A stretch of DNA of 64,000 nt. Source: Natrialba sp. SSL1. GTDB lineage: Archaea > Halobacteriota > Halobacteria > Halobacteriales > Natrialbaceae. Below, in pieces: positions 26,974-35,111 of the stretch (position 1 is its first letter; the number at the start of each line of letters is the position of its first letter). The position numbers and the translations under genes are program-made. The notes beneath the pieces are model-generated. The model had not been told where the DNA came from. It searched no databases and was given only the letters and a program-made list of their open reading frames with translations. Location: the NCBI RefSeq assembly GCF_001861355.1, contig NZ_MASN01000001.1:62001-126000 (forward strand), read 5' to 3'.

Positions 26974-28458
26974 CTATCTCCCTCGGTTATCGATATTCAC
27001 TTCGTGATGAGCGACGTTGAGGTACGTTAGCTGCGGCGGCAATGTGTAGGTGTCTGGGTAGAGATCGATTTCGTTGTTCTCGAGTTCGTCGTCGTATTTG
27101 AAGGAGACTGAGGCAGAGTGGACGTTTGTCGATGACGCAACGAGCGCACCAGTGAAATCGACGTCCGACTGCATGCAGACCTGTTCCGAACACTGTCCCT
27201 GGTGGAACACCTCGTTCTCTGTGTCACCCCAGGGTTCATCACGCGGGGCATAGATCGTTCCGTGGAAGGAGGATTCTCCAGGCCCAATGCCAACGTGAGT
27301 ATTCGAAGTCCCGTACAACTGTAACTGACCCGCGTTCCCGTCCGTTACGGAAACGTTTCCGCCTTCGATATCGAGATGGCCTGTCGTATATATTCGCAGT
27401 TCGTTATCCGAACCGTCAGGATCCGCGACAAGCTGGCCTTCGACACTCGTGTTTCCATCGACGATAATCGTCGTATTCCCGGCTGACGTGTCGACGACCA
27501 GTTCATCTTTACCGTCGATCGTAATTTCGTCCTCGAAGTACGTCTTGTTGCCGGCGATGGTTCCATTCGTCGTCGGAAGTGAATCGTCGTCTTCGTGGTC
27601 GTCAATCATCTCCTCGATGACTGGATCAAGTTCGGGCATCGATCCCTCTCTGACAGTCCCGTTCTCTACGTCGGCGTTTTCGAAGTCATCGAAGTTCTCG
27701 GAGACAACCATACCGTCTTCGAACGCCTCATCAACGTTCAGGTAACCAACCCGGACTTCGACGGTCCGATTATCGTGGTCGACGTTTCGGACAACCGTGT
27801 CACCCGCCTGCTGCTCGAAATAGGACTCCCAACCGCGATAGTATTCGCTCTCGACGGTGATCGTTACGCTCTCGTTCTCGACGACGGCAGATTCACGAAA
27901 CGTCGTCGTCTCCTCGTGGCTGATACCGACACCCCCGGTCCCGAGGTCCTGTTCGCCGCTCACCGTGACCACTGGCAACGTCAGCGTTTCAGTGGTCTTT
28001 TCGTAATAGATTGGTGGAGAAGAGATAACTCGCGTTTCGTTGCCAGTTTCGCGGAAAACGCTTCCCGCTTGATATGCTAGAATCGTTCCATCCTCTCCTT
28101 CGTACTCAATCGTTCCGATGGTGAGGTCGATGTCCTTATCAAGCGCCTCCGAGGAAACAGTGATATTTCCGGTATCTTTCTTTACGATTGCGCCGTCGTT
28201 GCCAACCTCGAGATCCATCGACTGGAGTACATCAGTATTTGACGAGGCAGTACTCATCTGTTGACTCAGTTCCACGAACGCGGTTTCGACGCGCTCCTGC
28301 TCGGAACTCTGCTCGAGACTGGTGACGGTTTCACCGGCGACGAGAAAAATACCTGTGCTAACTGCTGCAACCATTCCGATCAGTATCACGAACCCGATCA
28401 TAGCGGACTGGGCCCGTGATGACTGTCGGGACTGAACTCCCGAACTCCGTCTGAGCAT
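26974..28458 (-). CDS. type IV pilin-like surface protein (paralogue 1)
   Basis: A 494-residue protein with an N-terminal class III-like signal: RAQSAMIGFVILIGMVAAV, residues 15-33, with hydrophobic residues continuing to about 41. The long extracellular part is beta-rich with many N-glycosylation sites. Residues about 300-440 resemble the C-terminal domain of haloarchaeal pilus-assembly-like proteins (VDGNTSVEGQ, then YGTSN and FHGTIYAP). The end, LPPQLTYLNVAHHEVNI, is shared with the next gene. It probably integrates into a pilus or the cell surface after PibD-type processing; this is inference. The 12-base gap to adk is convergent. Confidence 0.78.
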   Translation of the reverse strand: MLRRSSGVQSRQSSRAQSAMIGFVILIGMVAAVSTGIFLVAGETVTSLEQSSEQERVETAFVELSQQMSTASSNTDVLQSMDLEVGNDGAIVKKDTGNITVSSEALDKDIDLTIGTIEYEGEDGTILAYQAGSVFRETGNETRVISSPPIYYEKTTETLTLPVVTVSGEQDLGTGGVGISHEETTTFRESAVVENESVTITVESEYYRGWESYFEQQAGDTVVRNVDHDNRTVEVRVGYLNVDEAFEDGMVVSENFDDFENADVENGTVREGSMPELDPVIEEMIDDHEDDDSLPTTNGTIAGNKTYFEDEITIDGKDELVVDTSAGNTTIIVDGNTSVEGQLVADPDGSDNELRIYTTGHLDIEGGNVSVTDGNAGQLQLYGTSNTHVGIGPGESSFHGTIYAPRDEPWGDTENEVFHQGQCSEQVCMQSDVDFTGALVASSTNVHSASVSFKYDDELENNEIDLYPDTYTLPPQLTYLNVAHHEVNIDNRGR

Positions 28459-28756
28459 AGCATTCCCGCTCGCTCGTCAGTACATGAATTACATCGTTTG
28501 ATCATACCATTCAGAACAGTTCACATTCGTTTCTTCGATAGTTATATGCATTGGTAAGATACCGATTCTACCGTCGCCCGTGGCCGACACCCGAGTGGAC
28601 GATTTTGAACGATCCCAACGTTCTCACGACAATACGACTCTGCTGACGAAATCTGTGTGTAGTCGTCAACGAGAATCAACTGGGCGGAGCCAACGATACT
28701 GCCAGACGATTACGGGAGCGAAATCAGACGACGAAAGAGTTGGTGAGATGAGACGA

Positions 28757-30244
28757 TTACGAGTCGACGGACACGTCGTGTTTTGCAACGTTCAGATACG
28801 TAATCTGTGGTGGGAGTTGTCCACCATCTTCCATTCGGGGCTCGAAGTTCGTGAGGTCGGTGTCGTGCCAGATTTCGCTGTTTCCACCGCTAATGTCGAC
28901 AGTTCCAGTGACGACCGAGCCGTAGATATCCGCAGTCCCACCACCGCCATCGGATTTGACGGTCCCGCCTGGTGCGTAAACGATCCCTTCGTAGTGATCG
29001 TTTCCACCGAGTTGCATCTCGAAATCACTGGTGCCGTATACCTGGAGATACCTGGAATGCAGGTTCGATTCGTCGGGTTCACTTCCCTGTCCCGCTCCCG
29101 GACTGTACGCGGACTCTCCGACGTACATATCAGCGTTTAAGTCAAAGCTTCCGTTGGTGTAGAACTGAACCTCGCCCGAAGTTTCTTCCCATCCCTCGAC
29201 TCGAATTTCGTCGTGAACCTCGAGATCGCCATCGACGATAACTGTGATATTCCCGTTGGATACGTTGAACTCATTCACATCATACGATGTTGTGTCGAAG
29301 TTATCACCAACGTAGTAGTCACCCGCTGTGATTTGCTGTGAATCTGTTGGGAGTTCGTCGTACTCGGTCTCGGCGTTCTCGACCATCGACTCTATCTCAC
29401 TATCGATGGGGTCGATTTCCACCTCTTCACCGTACATCAGATTCCCATGTATTCCGGCATTAGGGTTGTTTGGATCAGCCGGTTGTTCGTCCGAGACGAC
29501 TGCGTTTTCGAAGACGGCCTCAATGCCAGTGTATCCCAATTCGACTGTGACGTAGCCGTGTGTTTCGTTGATCGCTTCCGATTCTGTGATGGCATTTTCT
29601 CCCGCTTGTCGCTCGAAGTAGTTTTCCCACCCTTTGTAGTACTGGCTCGTAATATTGATCGTCACGACGTCGTTCTCGATAACGTCACTATCACTGATCA
29701 GTGTCGTTCCGTCGTGATCTAATTGCATGCTCCCGGAGTCAAGTGCGCCTTCATCATCGAGTTCGACAACTGGGAATGAGAGTGTTTGATCTTTGAAATG
29801 AACCGGTGGTGCAGAAACCACCTGTGTTTCGTCCATCGTCTCTCTGAAGACACCACCTGCCTGATAGGCTATTCGGTCGCCGTTTTGCCCTTCATACTCG
29901 ATTGCACCGATCGAAATATTTTCATCGAACGATGAACCGTATATGTGAATATTCCCCGTATTTTTCAGTACTATCGCACCGTCCTCACCGGTTTCGATGT
30001 CCATCGACTGGGTGATGTCACTGTTCACCGCAGTTGAAGACAGTTGTTGGCTCATCTCAACGAACGCTTGTTCGACACGCTCGGTCTCAGCTTGCTGTTC
30101 TGTTCCGGTTATTGTCTCGCCAGCAACGAGCAAGACACCAACACTAACTGCTGCGACCATCCCCACCAACAGGACGAAGCCAAGTAGTGCCGACTGCCCG
30201 CGCTGCGAGACAGCACCCCACCCGCAGCAGTCTCGTCCGATCAT
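28757..30244 (-). CDS. type IV pilin-like surface protein (paralogue 2)
   Basis: A 495-residue paralogue of the neighbouring gene. The N-terminal block RGQSALLGFVLLVGMVAAVS aligns with it. Shared blocks continue through YYKGWENYFERQAG, VYGTSDFEMQLGGNDHYEGI and the C-terminal LPPQITYLNVAKHDVSV. About 300 bases separate the two copies. Both carry Cys-poor, Asn-x-Thr-rich exteriors. The duplication is old: the central parts have diverged strongly while the two ends remain similar. Likely membrane-anchored and outside the cell. Confidence 0.78.
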   Translation of the reverse strand: MIGRDCCGWGAVSQRGQSALLGFVLLVGMVAAVSVGVLLVAGETITGTEQQAETERVEQAFVEMSQQLSSTAVNSDITQSMDIETGEDGAIVLKNTGNIHIYGSSFDENISIGAIEYEGQNGDRIAYQAGGVFRETMDETQVVSAPPVHFKDQTLSFPVVELDDEGALDSGSMQLDHDGTTLISDSDVIENDVVTINITSQYYKGWENYFERQAGENAITESEAINETHGYVTVELGYTGIEAVFENAVVSDEQPADPNNPNAGIHGNLMYGEEVEIDPIDSEIESMVENAETEYDELPTDSQQITAGDYYVGDNFDTTSYDVNEFNVSNGNITVIVDGDLEVHDEIRVEGWEETSGEVQFYTNGSFDLNADMYVGESAYSPGAGQGSEPDESNLHSRYLQVYGTSDFEMQLGGNDHYEGIVYAPGGTVKSDGGGGTADIYGSVVTGTVDISGGNSEIWHDTDLTNFEPRMEDGGQLPPQITYLNVAKHDVSVDS

Positions 30245-30396
30245 TGTCCAGTGTATTGACTATCAGTATAATAAAACGTTCGCATAGTAAGAACTCTATT
30301 ATGTATCTCCTGTCACCTGTGGTGAGTACGTTCCAGGACGGACGCCCGAAGATAAACACTTGTATACCGAACCTGCCCTAGCCCTAACATACCCAG

Positions 30397-31353
30397 ATGA
30401 CACGGACAGCCGAAAAGATCAATGCACTCGTTCGGGAGGACTCCTCGATGACCGAGGCACTCGAGTCCATCCGGGCGACAGCCGACGAAAACGGCGGCGA
30501 AGTCCAGTGGGGCGACGTCAGTGACGATCTGACGAGCGGCCAGTGGGGTCGACTGATCGAGAAGGGCGTATTGGTCGACGGCGATGAGGGCTTCGAAATC
30601 GCCGACCGCGAAGCCTACGACGAGGCGCTCGACGGTGACGGAACCGGTTCGGCCTTCCCCGACGCCGACGTCGATATCGACGCAGAAGCATCCAAGTGGT
30701 CCCAGTGGGACAAACTCGCCGGGGTCGGCTCGCTCTTGCTGATGTTCGGCTACTGGCTCGACCCGGTTCGCGACACGGTCGGTGGAACGCTGAATCTCCT
30801 GCTCGGACCGCTCGATGCCGCGCTGCCGTTCTACGCCGTCATCCTCTCCGTTGCACTCCTGACGGGGCTCTACTCGACGCTCTTGCAGGCAAATCTGATG
30901 AACCCCGAGGTGCTCGGCAAGTACCAAAAGCGGATGAAGGCGATGCAGGACAAACAGCAGGACGTTCGTGACCGCAAGCAGGAAGCCGAAGAACGCGGTG
31001 CGAGCGAGGCCGAACTCGAGCAACTCGAAAACGAACTCGAACAGGTCCGCGAAGAGCAGATGGAGGCGATGGCCGAGAACATGGGGATGTTCAAAGAACA
31101 GATCCGTCCAATGGTCTGGATCATGCTGTTTACGATCCCGATCTTCCTGTGGATGTACTGGAAGATCCACGGCGGAAACGTCGCCGGTGCTGAGTGGACC
31201 GTCGTGATGCCGATCGTCGGTGTCGTTGACTGGACCGACGGCGTTATCGGCCCGATGCCGGCCTGGATCCTCTGGTACTTCCTGTGCTCGATGGGCTTTA
31301 CCCAGCTGCTCCGGAAGTCGCTCAACATCGATATGACCCCGTCGACGACCTGA
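30397..31353 (+). CDS. DUF106 family membrane insertase (archaeal YidC/Oxa1/EMC3-like)
   Basis: A 318-residue membrane protein. Residues 1 to about 75 form a small helical, winged-helix-like domain. Membrane helices lie at about 108-122, 142-163, 238-256, 266-285 and 293-308, with a cytosolic coiled coil at about 171-236 (KYQKRMKAMQDKQQDVRDRK). This matches DUF106, the archaeal Oxa1-superfamily insertase related to YidC, EMC3 and TMCO1. It lies upstream of cmk and cbf5, as usual in archaea. A role in membrane protein insertion next to the SecY pathway is inferred from the family. Confidence 0.88.
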   Translation: MTRTAEKINALVREDSSMTEALESIRATADENGGEVQWGDVSDDLTSGQWGRLIEKGVLVDGDEGFEIADREAYDEALDGDGTGSAFPDADVDIDAEASKWSQWDKLAGVGSLLLMFGYWLDPVRDTVGGTLNLLLGPLDAALPFYAVILSVALLTGLYSTLLQANLMNPEVLGKYQKRMKAMQDKQQDVRDRKQEAEERGASEAELEQLENELEQVREEQMEAMAENMGMFKEQIRPMVWIMLFTIPIFLWMYWKIHGGNVAGAEWTVVMPIVGVVDWTDGVIGPMPAWILWYFLCSMGFTQLLRKSLNIDMTPSTT

Positions 31354-31610
31354 CGTCGGGACCCACACCGATTCGGTGATCGTAACTGGTGGGTGTCGTG
31401 CCCATCCCGCATCGATTCTGTTCTATTCTGCTCTGTTCTCAGACCCCGTGAACTCTCGAATCACGTACTCTCTGTCCACCCAGCTCGTGGACGCATCTCC
31501 GCTGCTGACCAATGCTCGAGAGTGTTCACACCTACGCCCACGCCCAAACCCCCACTCACACCACTCCACCGATTCAAAACCCATTTTACCCGGCACGGCA
31601 CAGATAACAT

Positions 31611-32186
31611 ATGTTACTGACCGTCTCTGGCCCGCCAGGCAGCGGGAAGAGCACCACCGCCGAATTGCTCGCCGACGCGTTCGATCTCGACCACGTCAGC
31701 GGCGGCGACATCTTTCGCCAGCTCGCGGACGAACGCGGCTACACCCCACTCGAGTTCAACAAACTCGCAGAGGAGAACGACCAAATCGACCGCGATCTCG
31801 ACCGGCGACTCCGTGAAATCGCCGTCAAGGAAGACGACCTGGTACTCGAGTCCCGGCTGGCTGGCTGGCTCGCCGGCGACCATGCGGACTTTCGGTTCTG
31901 GCTCGATGCGCCGCCAGCGGTTCGTGGCGAGCGAATCGGCGAGCGTGAGGACAAGGACCCAGACCGTGCGACGGAGGAAACCCAGGCTCGCGAAGCGAGC
32001 GAGGCCCAGCGCTACGAGGAGTACTACGGGATCGACATTCGTAACCTGACCATCTACGACCTCTCGGTCAATACGGCTCGCTGGGAGCCCGACGCCGTCC
32101 TCGACATGCTCGTCACGGCCGTCGAGGAGTACGATGCCACAGGTGACGAGGGCCAGGCTGCCGTCCCACTCGAGTACGATATCTAG
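31611..32186 (+). CDS. cmk: archaeal-type cytidylate kinase
   Basis: A 191-residue kinase with P-loop [10 protein letters not shown] (residues 6-15), the CMP-binding block [19 protein letters not shown], and [20 protein letters not shown], typical of the short archaeal (d)CMP kinase. It phosphorylates CMP and dCMP. A TATA-like ATTTTACC lies about 30 bases upstream. cbf5 follows one base after its stop. Confidence 0.93.
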   Translation: MLLTVSGPPGSGKSTTAELLADAFDLDHVSGGDIFRQLADERGYTPLEFNKLAEENDQIDRDLDRRLREIAVKEDDLVLESRLAGWLAGDHADFRFWLDAPPAVRGERIGEREDKDPDRATEETQAREASEAQRYEEYYGIDIRNLTIYDLSVNTARWEPDAVLDMLVTAVEEYDATGDEGQAAVPLEYDI

Positions 32187-32187
32187 C

Positions 32188-33180
32188 ATGACTCGACGCC
32201 AGCGTCTCCGCCCCGCACCGGGCGACCGCACACCAGCCGAACTCCTGCAGTTCGGCGTCGTCAATCTCGATAAGCCACCCGGTCCGTCCTCACACCAGGT
32301 TAGCGGCTGGCTTCGCGATGCCGTTGTCGATGCGCTGGCGGAGGCTGATCACGGTGGGGAGGGCGGCAGTGACAGCAAAAGCAACAGCAACAGCGACAGT
32401 GACAGTGACAGTGATACCACCCCAACAATCGATCAGGCAGCCCACGCCGGCACACTCGATCCCAAAGTCACCGGCTGCCTCCCAACCATGCTTGGCGATG
32501 CAACCCGCCTCGCACAGGTCTTCCTCGAGGGACACAAGGAGTACGTCGCGGTACTCGAGTGCCACGGCTCGATTCCGGCGGACGCCGCATCGACGGTCGC
32601 CGAATTCGAGGGGCCGATCTATCAGAAGCCGCCGCGAAAGAGTGCGGTCTCGCGCCGGCTTCGCGTCCGCGAGATTTACGATCTGGAAGTCCTCGAAGAG
32701 GGCGACCGCCAACTGCTGGTACGGATTCGCTGTGAGAGCGGTACCTACGTCCGAAAGCTCTGTCACGATCTCGGGCTGGCACTCGGGACTGGCGGCCACA
32801 TGGGACACCTCCGACGAACAGCGACCTCGCCGTTCGACGATACAGATCTCTACACCGCGACGGAGTTTCTCGACGCACTGGCGTTCTGGCTCGAGGACGA
32901 CGATCCAAGCCTGCTGTACGACATCGTCGATCCCGCCGAACGGATCCTCGAGGCGGTTCCGCGCGTCATAATCGACTCGACGGCTGCACGGGAAGTCGCA
33001 GAAGGCGCGCCGGTTTACGCACCGGGGGTACAGGAGGTCGACGCTGAGACTGTACTCGAGCGCGGCGATCTCGTGGCCTGCTATACTCAGGTTGGCTCAG
33101 CGGTCTGTCTCGGCGAACTCGTTGGTGATCCCGATGCGGAATCGGGTGTCGTCGTGGATCTCGAACGTGTCCTCGTTTGA
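32188..33180 (+). CDS. cbf5: rRNA pseudouridine synthase Cbf5 (H/ACA RNP catalytic subunit)
   Basis: A 330-residue TruB-family enzyme that isomerises uridine under guidance of H/ACA RNAs. The catalytic Asp is D91 in HAGTLDPKVTGCL. The thumb and CESGTYVRKLCHDLG blocks follow, and a C-terminal PUA domain begins near residue 255. Residues about 53-80 are an inserted Gly/Ser/Asn/Asp low-complexity run just before the catalytic motif; the usual archaeal protein lacks it. The open frame begins earlier at 32134, but the ATG at 32188, one base after cmk, gives the family N-terminus. Confidence 0.93.
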   Translation: MTRRQRLRPAPGDRTPAELLQFGVVNLDKPPGPSSHQVSGWLRDAVVDALAEADHGGEGGSDSKSNSNSDSDSDSDTTPTIDQAAHAGTLDPKVTGCLPTMLGDATRLAQVFLEGHKEYVAVLECHGSIPADAASTVAEFEGPIYQKPPRKSAVSRRLRVREIYDLEVLEEGDRQLLVRIRCESGTYVRKLCHDLGLALGTGGHMGHLRRTATSPFDDTDLYTATEFLDALAFWLEDDDPSLLYDIVDPAERILEAVPRVIIDSTAAREVAEGAPVYAPGVQEVDAETVLERGDLVACYTQVGSAVCLGELVGDPDAESGVVVDLERVLV

Positions 33181-33299
33181 GTTGCGGTTATCCCCCGCCC
33201 CGCCACACCGTCATCATAGCGTGTCGCAGCCAGTGTCTTCCGTTCAGATTCGCGTTCCCGTAGCGGTCAGCATGCCTCGAACGGAGCCTGAAACGACAC

Positions 33300-33307
33300 G
33301 CTTAAAC
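33300..33307 (+). promoter_or_regulatory. TATA box of tRNA-Pro
   Basis: GCTTAAAC about 30 bases upstream of the mature 5' end of tRNA-Pro, which fits a short-leader archaeal tRNA promoter. Confidence 0.5.
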
Positions 33308-33332
33308 AGCAGACACTCATCGTATCACGTGC

Positions 33333-33403
33333 GGGACCGTGGGGTAGTGGTATCCTCTGCGGATGGGGTCCGTAGGACCCGAGTTCAATTCTCGGCGGTC
33401 CCA
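33333..33403 (+). tRNA. tRNA-Pro (anticodon GGG)
   Basis: A 71-base cloverleaf. The acceptor arms GGGACCG and CGGTCCC pair. The anticodon stem TGCGG/CCGTA has one G-T pair and encloses loop ATGGGGT with anticodon GGG. The T arm is CCGAG-TTCAATT-CTCGG and the discriminator base is A. CCA is not encoded; a CTTTT run follows and may terminate transcription. Confidence 0.94.
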
Positions 33404-33428
33404 CTTTTCCGAAGGTAAAATGGGAGTA

Positions 33429-33453
33429 CGAGATGCAGCTTCGCGGCATCTCG
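33429..33453. repeat. hairpin downstream of tRNA-Pro
   Basis: CGAGATGC (33429-33436) and GCATCTCG (33446-33453) are perfectly complementary with a 9-base spacer. The right arm runs into the partial tRNA-Pro 3'-end copy. Confidence 0.65.
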
Positions 33454-33465
33454 GTGGGTCCCACT
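33450..33465 (+). repeat. short partial copy of the tRNA-Pro 3' end
   Basis: CTCGGTGGGTCCCACT resembles the tRNA 3' terminus plus flank, CTCGGCGGTCCCACT, with one inserted base and one mismatch. It lies about 50 bases downstream of the tRNA in the same orientation. At this length chance cannot be excluded, but it parallels the tRNA-Gly locus. Confidence 0.45.
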
Positions 33466-33644
33466 CGAAATCACCTGTGAGCTGATGGCACCGGTTAGAG
33501 AAGCGAGTAGCGAACATCACCGAACCAATCGAATTCGGGCGCAGTTATCACCCTCTCACCGGAAATGGGCAATCCAGTTCGATTCCAGTACGATATGGGG
33601 CGAATACTTGGACTACGCTTATCCGGCACAGCCCACTCATACGA

Positions 33645-33911
33645 ATGATGGCAACCTCCCCGAAACCCCAGTCCCCAATCACCACGGATGAGCTCTGTCG
33701 CCGGATCGTCGAGGCGGTTGCAGCACACGAACAGTGCGATGTAACCGACCTCCCACCGCTGTACAATGCCGTTGAACCGGACGCTGTCTGTAAGCTCTTT
33801 GCATCGACTGCAACACACAACCGGCCGACTGGCCAGGTGACGTTCACCTACTGCGAGCATCGCGTCACTGTCGATGCGTCCGGTTCGGTTTCGGTCGAAC
33901 CGACGGGCTAA
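33645..33911 (+). CDS. HalOD1 output-domain protein
   Basis: An 88-residue protein that is almost entirely a HalOD1 domain: TTDELCRRIVEAVAAHEQCD, then LPPLYNAVEPDAVCKLFAST and the C-terminal strands VTFTYCEHRVTVDASGSVSV. It is related to the protein at 2125-2490. The start is either of two adjacent ATGs (33645 or 33648). A TATA-like GCTTATCC lies about 25 bases upstream. The gene stands alone between tRNA-Pro and a divergent pair of accessory genes. Confidence 0.82.
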   Translation: MMATSPKPQSPITTDELCRRIVEAVAAHEQCDVTDLPPLYNAVEPDAVCKLFASTATHNRPTGQVTFTYCEHRVTVDASGSVSVEPTG

Positions 33912-33929
33912 GATCGCGTTCCCTCCGCC

Positions 33930-34088
33930 TCACTCCGAAATGTCGCCTTCAGTTCTTGCCGTCGTTTCCGAGACGACGTACCGTGCAAGCTTTCGCTTCG
34001 TGTGGGATTCGACGAGATGGTCTTCGAGTCGCACCTCCTGTGGCGACTCCCGACAGAGAGGACATTCGATGGGTGCTCTGGACGCCAT
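33930..34088 (-). CDS. small C2H2-type zinc finger protein
   Basis: A 52-residue protein starting MASRAPIECPLCRESPQEVR. It has one zinc-finger-like set, C9-x2-C12-x11-H24-x4-H29 (LEDHLVESHT), followed by a basic/polar tail. Single-finger microproteins of this kind are frequent in haloarchaea and may bind nucleic acid or protein partners; the function is unknown. The frame is open far upstream, but the ATG at 34088 directly precedes the finger. It converges with the HalOD1 gene and is divergent from the Nmad3-like gene 100 bases away. Confidence 0.72.
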   Translation of the reverse strand: MASRAPIECPLCRESPQEVRLEDHLVESHTKRKLARYVVSETTARTEGDISE

Positions 34089-34187
34089 ATGCGTTGCACG
34101 CGGGTGAGCACGAAAAGAGTTGGCCGGCCACCGGATACCCGGACCGAGTGGTTTAACTCGCCGCCCTCGAACCACTCGAACGAATCG

Positions 34188-35015
34188 ATGACTGTCGTCC
34201 TCGCCGGTGTCGGTGCCGATAGCACGAACCTCGGAACGCTCGGGCCGCTGTACGACGACGGCCGTTTCGAGTATATTCCGATCCCAGAGAAAACGAGTAA
34301 GACGACGGAATCCGAAACGCTCGGCTCCTGGACGCTCCAGCACGACGACCGCACCGCTGCCGACCTTACAACCCGAATTGAACCCCAACCCGTCCGCGGC
34401 GGCGTCGAAACGGTCTCCGGTGACGCACTCGAGAACTGGCCGTTTCACCACGACCCGAATTTCGAGGCGCTGACGTATGGCGAACACCGAACCAGCGGGT
34501 ACCTGTCGCGACTCAGTGCACTCGAGTCGGGTGATGCTGTCGGCTTCTACGCCGGACTTCGTCGACCGGACGGTGGCCGTGCTCACCGGTATCTGATCGG
34601 CTACGTCACGGTCGACCGAGTCGATGTCGTGACTCCGGAGACGCCTGCGGCCGAGCGTGCGGAGATTCTGGCAGCACATTCGGACAATGCCCACGCGAAG
34701 CGGGCCCGCGATGATGGCCTCTATCTCGCGGATAAGTCGGTCGTCTTCATCGACGGCCGCGAACCGGGTGGGCTGTTCGACCGGCACCCGATTCGACTCA
34801 GTGAGTACGAGGTTAAACCGGGCAACGAGCGCGCACAGTACTACCTTCGCGATGAAATCGCAGCGGAGTGGGCAGTCACGGAAGGTGGCGAGAATATGAT
34901 GTACAAACCGGCCTACCGCTGTGAGTGTACGGGCGAAGAGTTTAGACGGCTAGTTGGGCCGCTCGAAGAGAGAACCGACCCGGATGCAGCGATTGGTCGC
35001 TCGAGCACACGTTGA
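34188..35015 (+). CDS. Nmad3-like putative nucleotide-modification-associated protein
   Basis: A 275-residue protein beginning MTVVLAGVGADSTNLGTLGP, with YDDGRFEYIPIPE. This resembles the Nmad3 family (nucleotide modification associated domain 3). Further blocks are FEALTYGEHRTSGYLSRLSA, GDAVGFYAGLRR, RYLIGYVTV and DKSVVFIDGREPGGLFDRHP. Nmad proteins were linked by comparative genomics to modified bases in DNA of viruses and mobile elements; biochemistry is lacking. The longer frame from 34002 was rejected because its first 62 residues look non-coding. TTTAACTC at about 34152 is a plausible TATA element for a leaderless start. Confidence 0.62.
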   Translation: MTVVLAGVGADSTNLGTLGPLYDDGRFEYIPIPEKTSKTTESETLGSWTLQHDDRTAADLTTRIEPQPVRGGVETVSGDALENWPFHHDPNFEALTYGEHRTSGYLSRLSALESGDAVGFYAGLRRPDGGRAHRYLIGYVTVDRVDVVTPETPAAERAEILAAHSDNAHAKRARDDGLYLADKSVVFIDGREPGGLFDRHPIRLSEYEVKPGNERAQYYLRDEIAAEWAVTEGGENMMYKPAYRCECTGEEFRRLVGPLEERTDPDAAIGRSSTR

Positions 35016-35111
35016 CACGTCGCTCGTGCCCATCTGCTGTCCGTCCTGACTCCGTACGTCCGATGAGAGAATCGGTCAGTTTCTTGTAGCGATCCCCCGA
35101 AGACCACGCAA

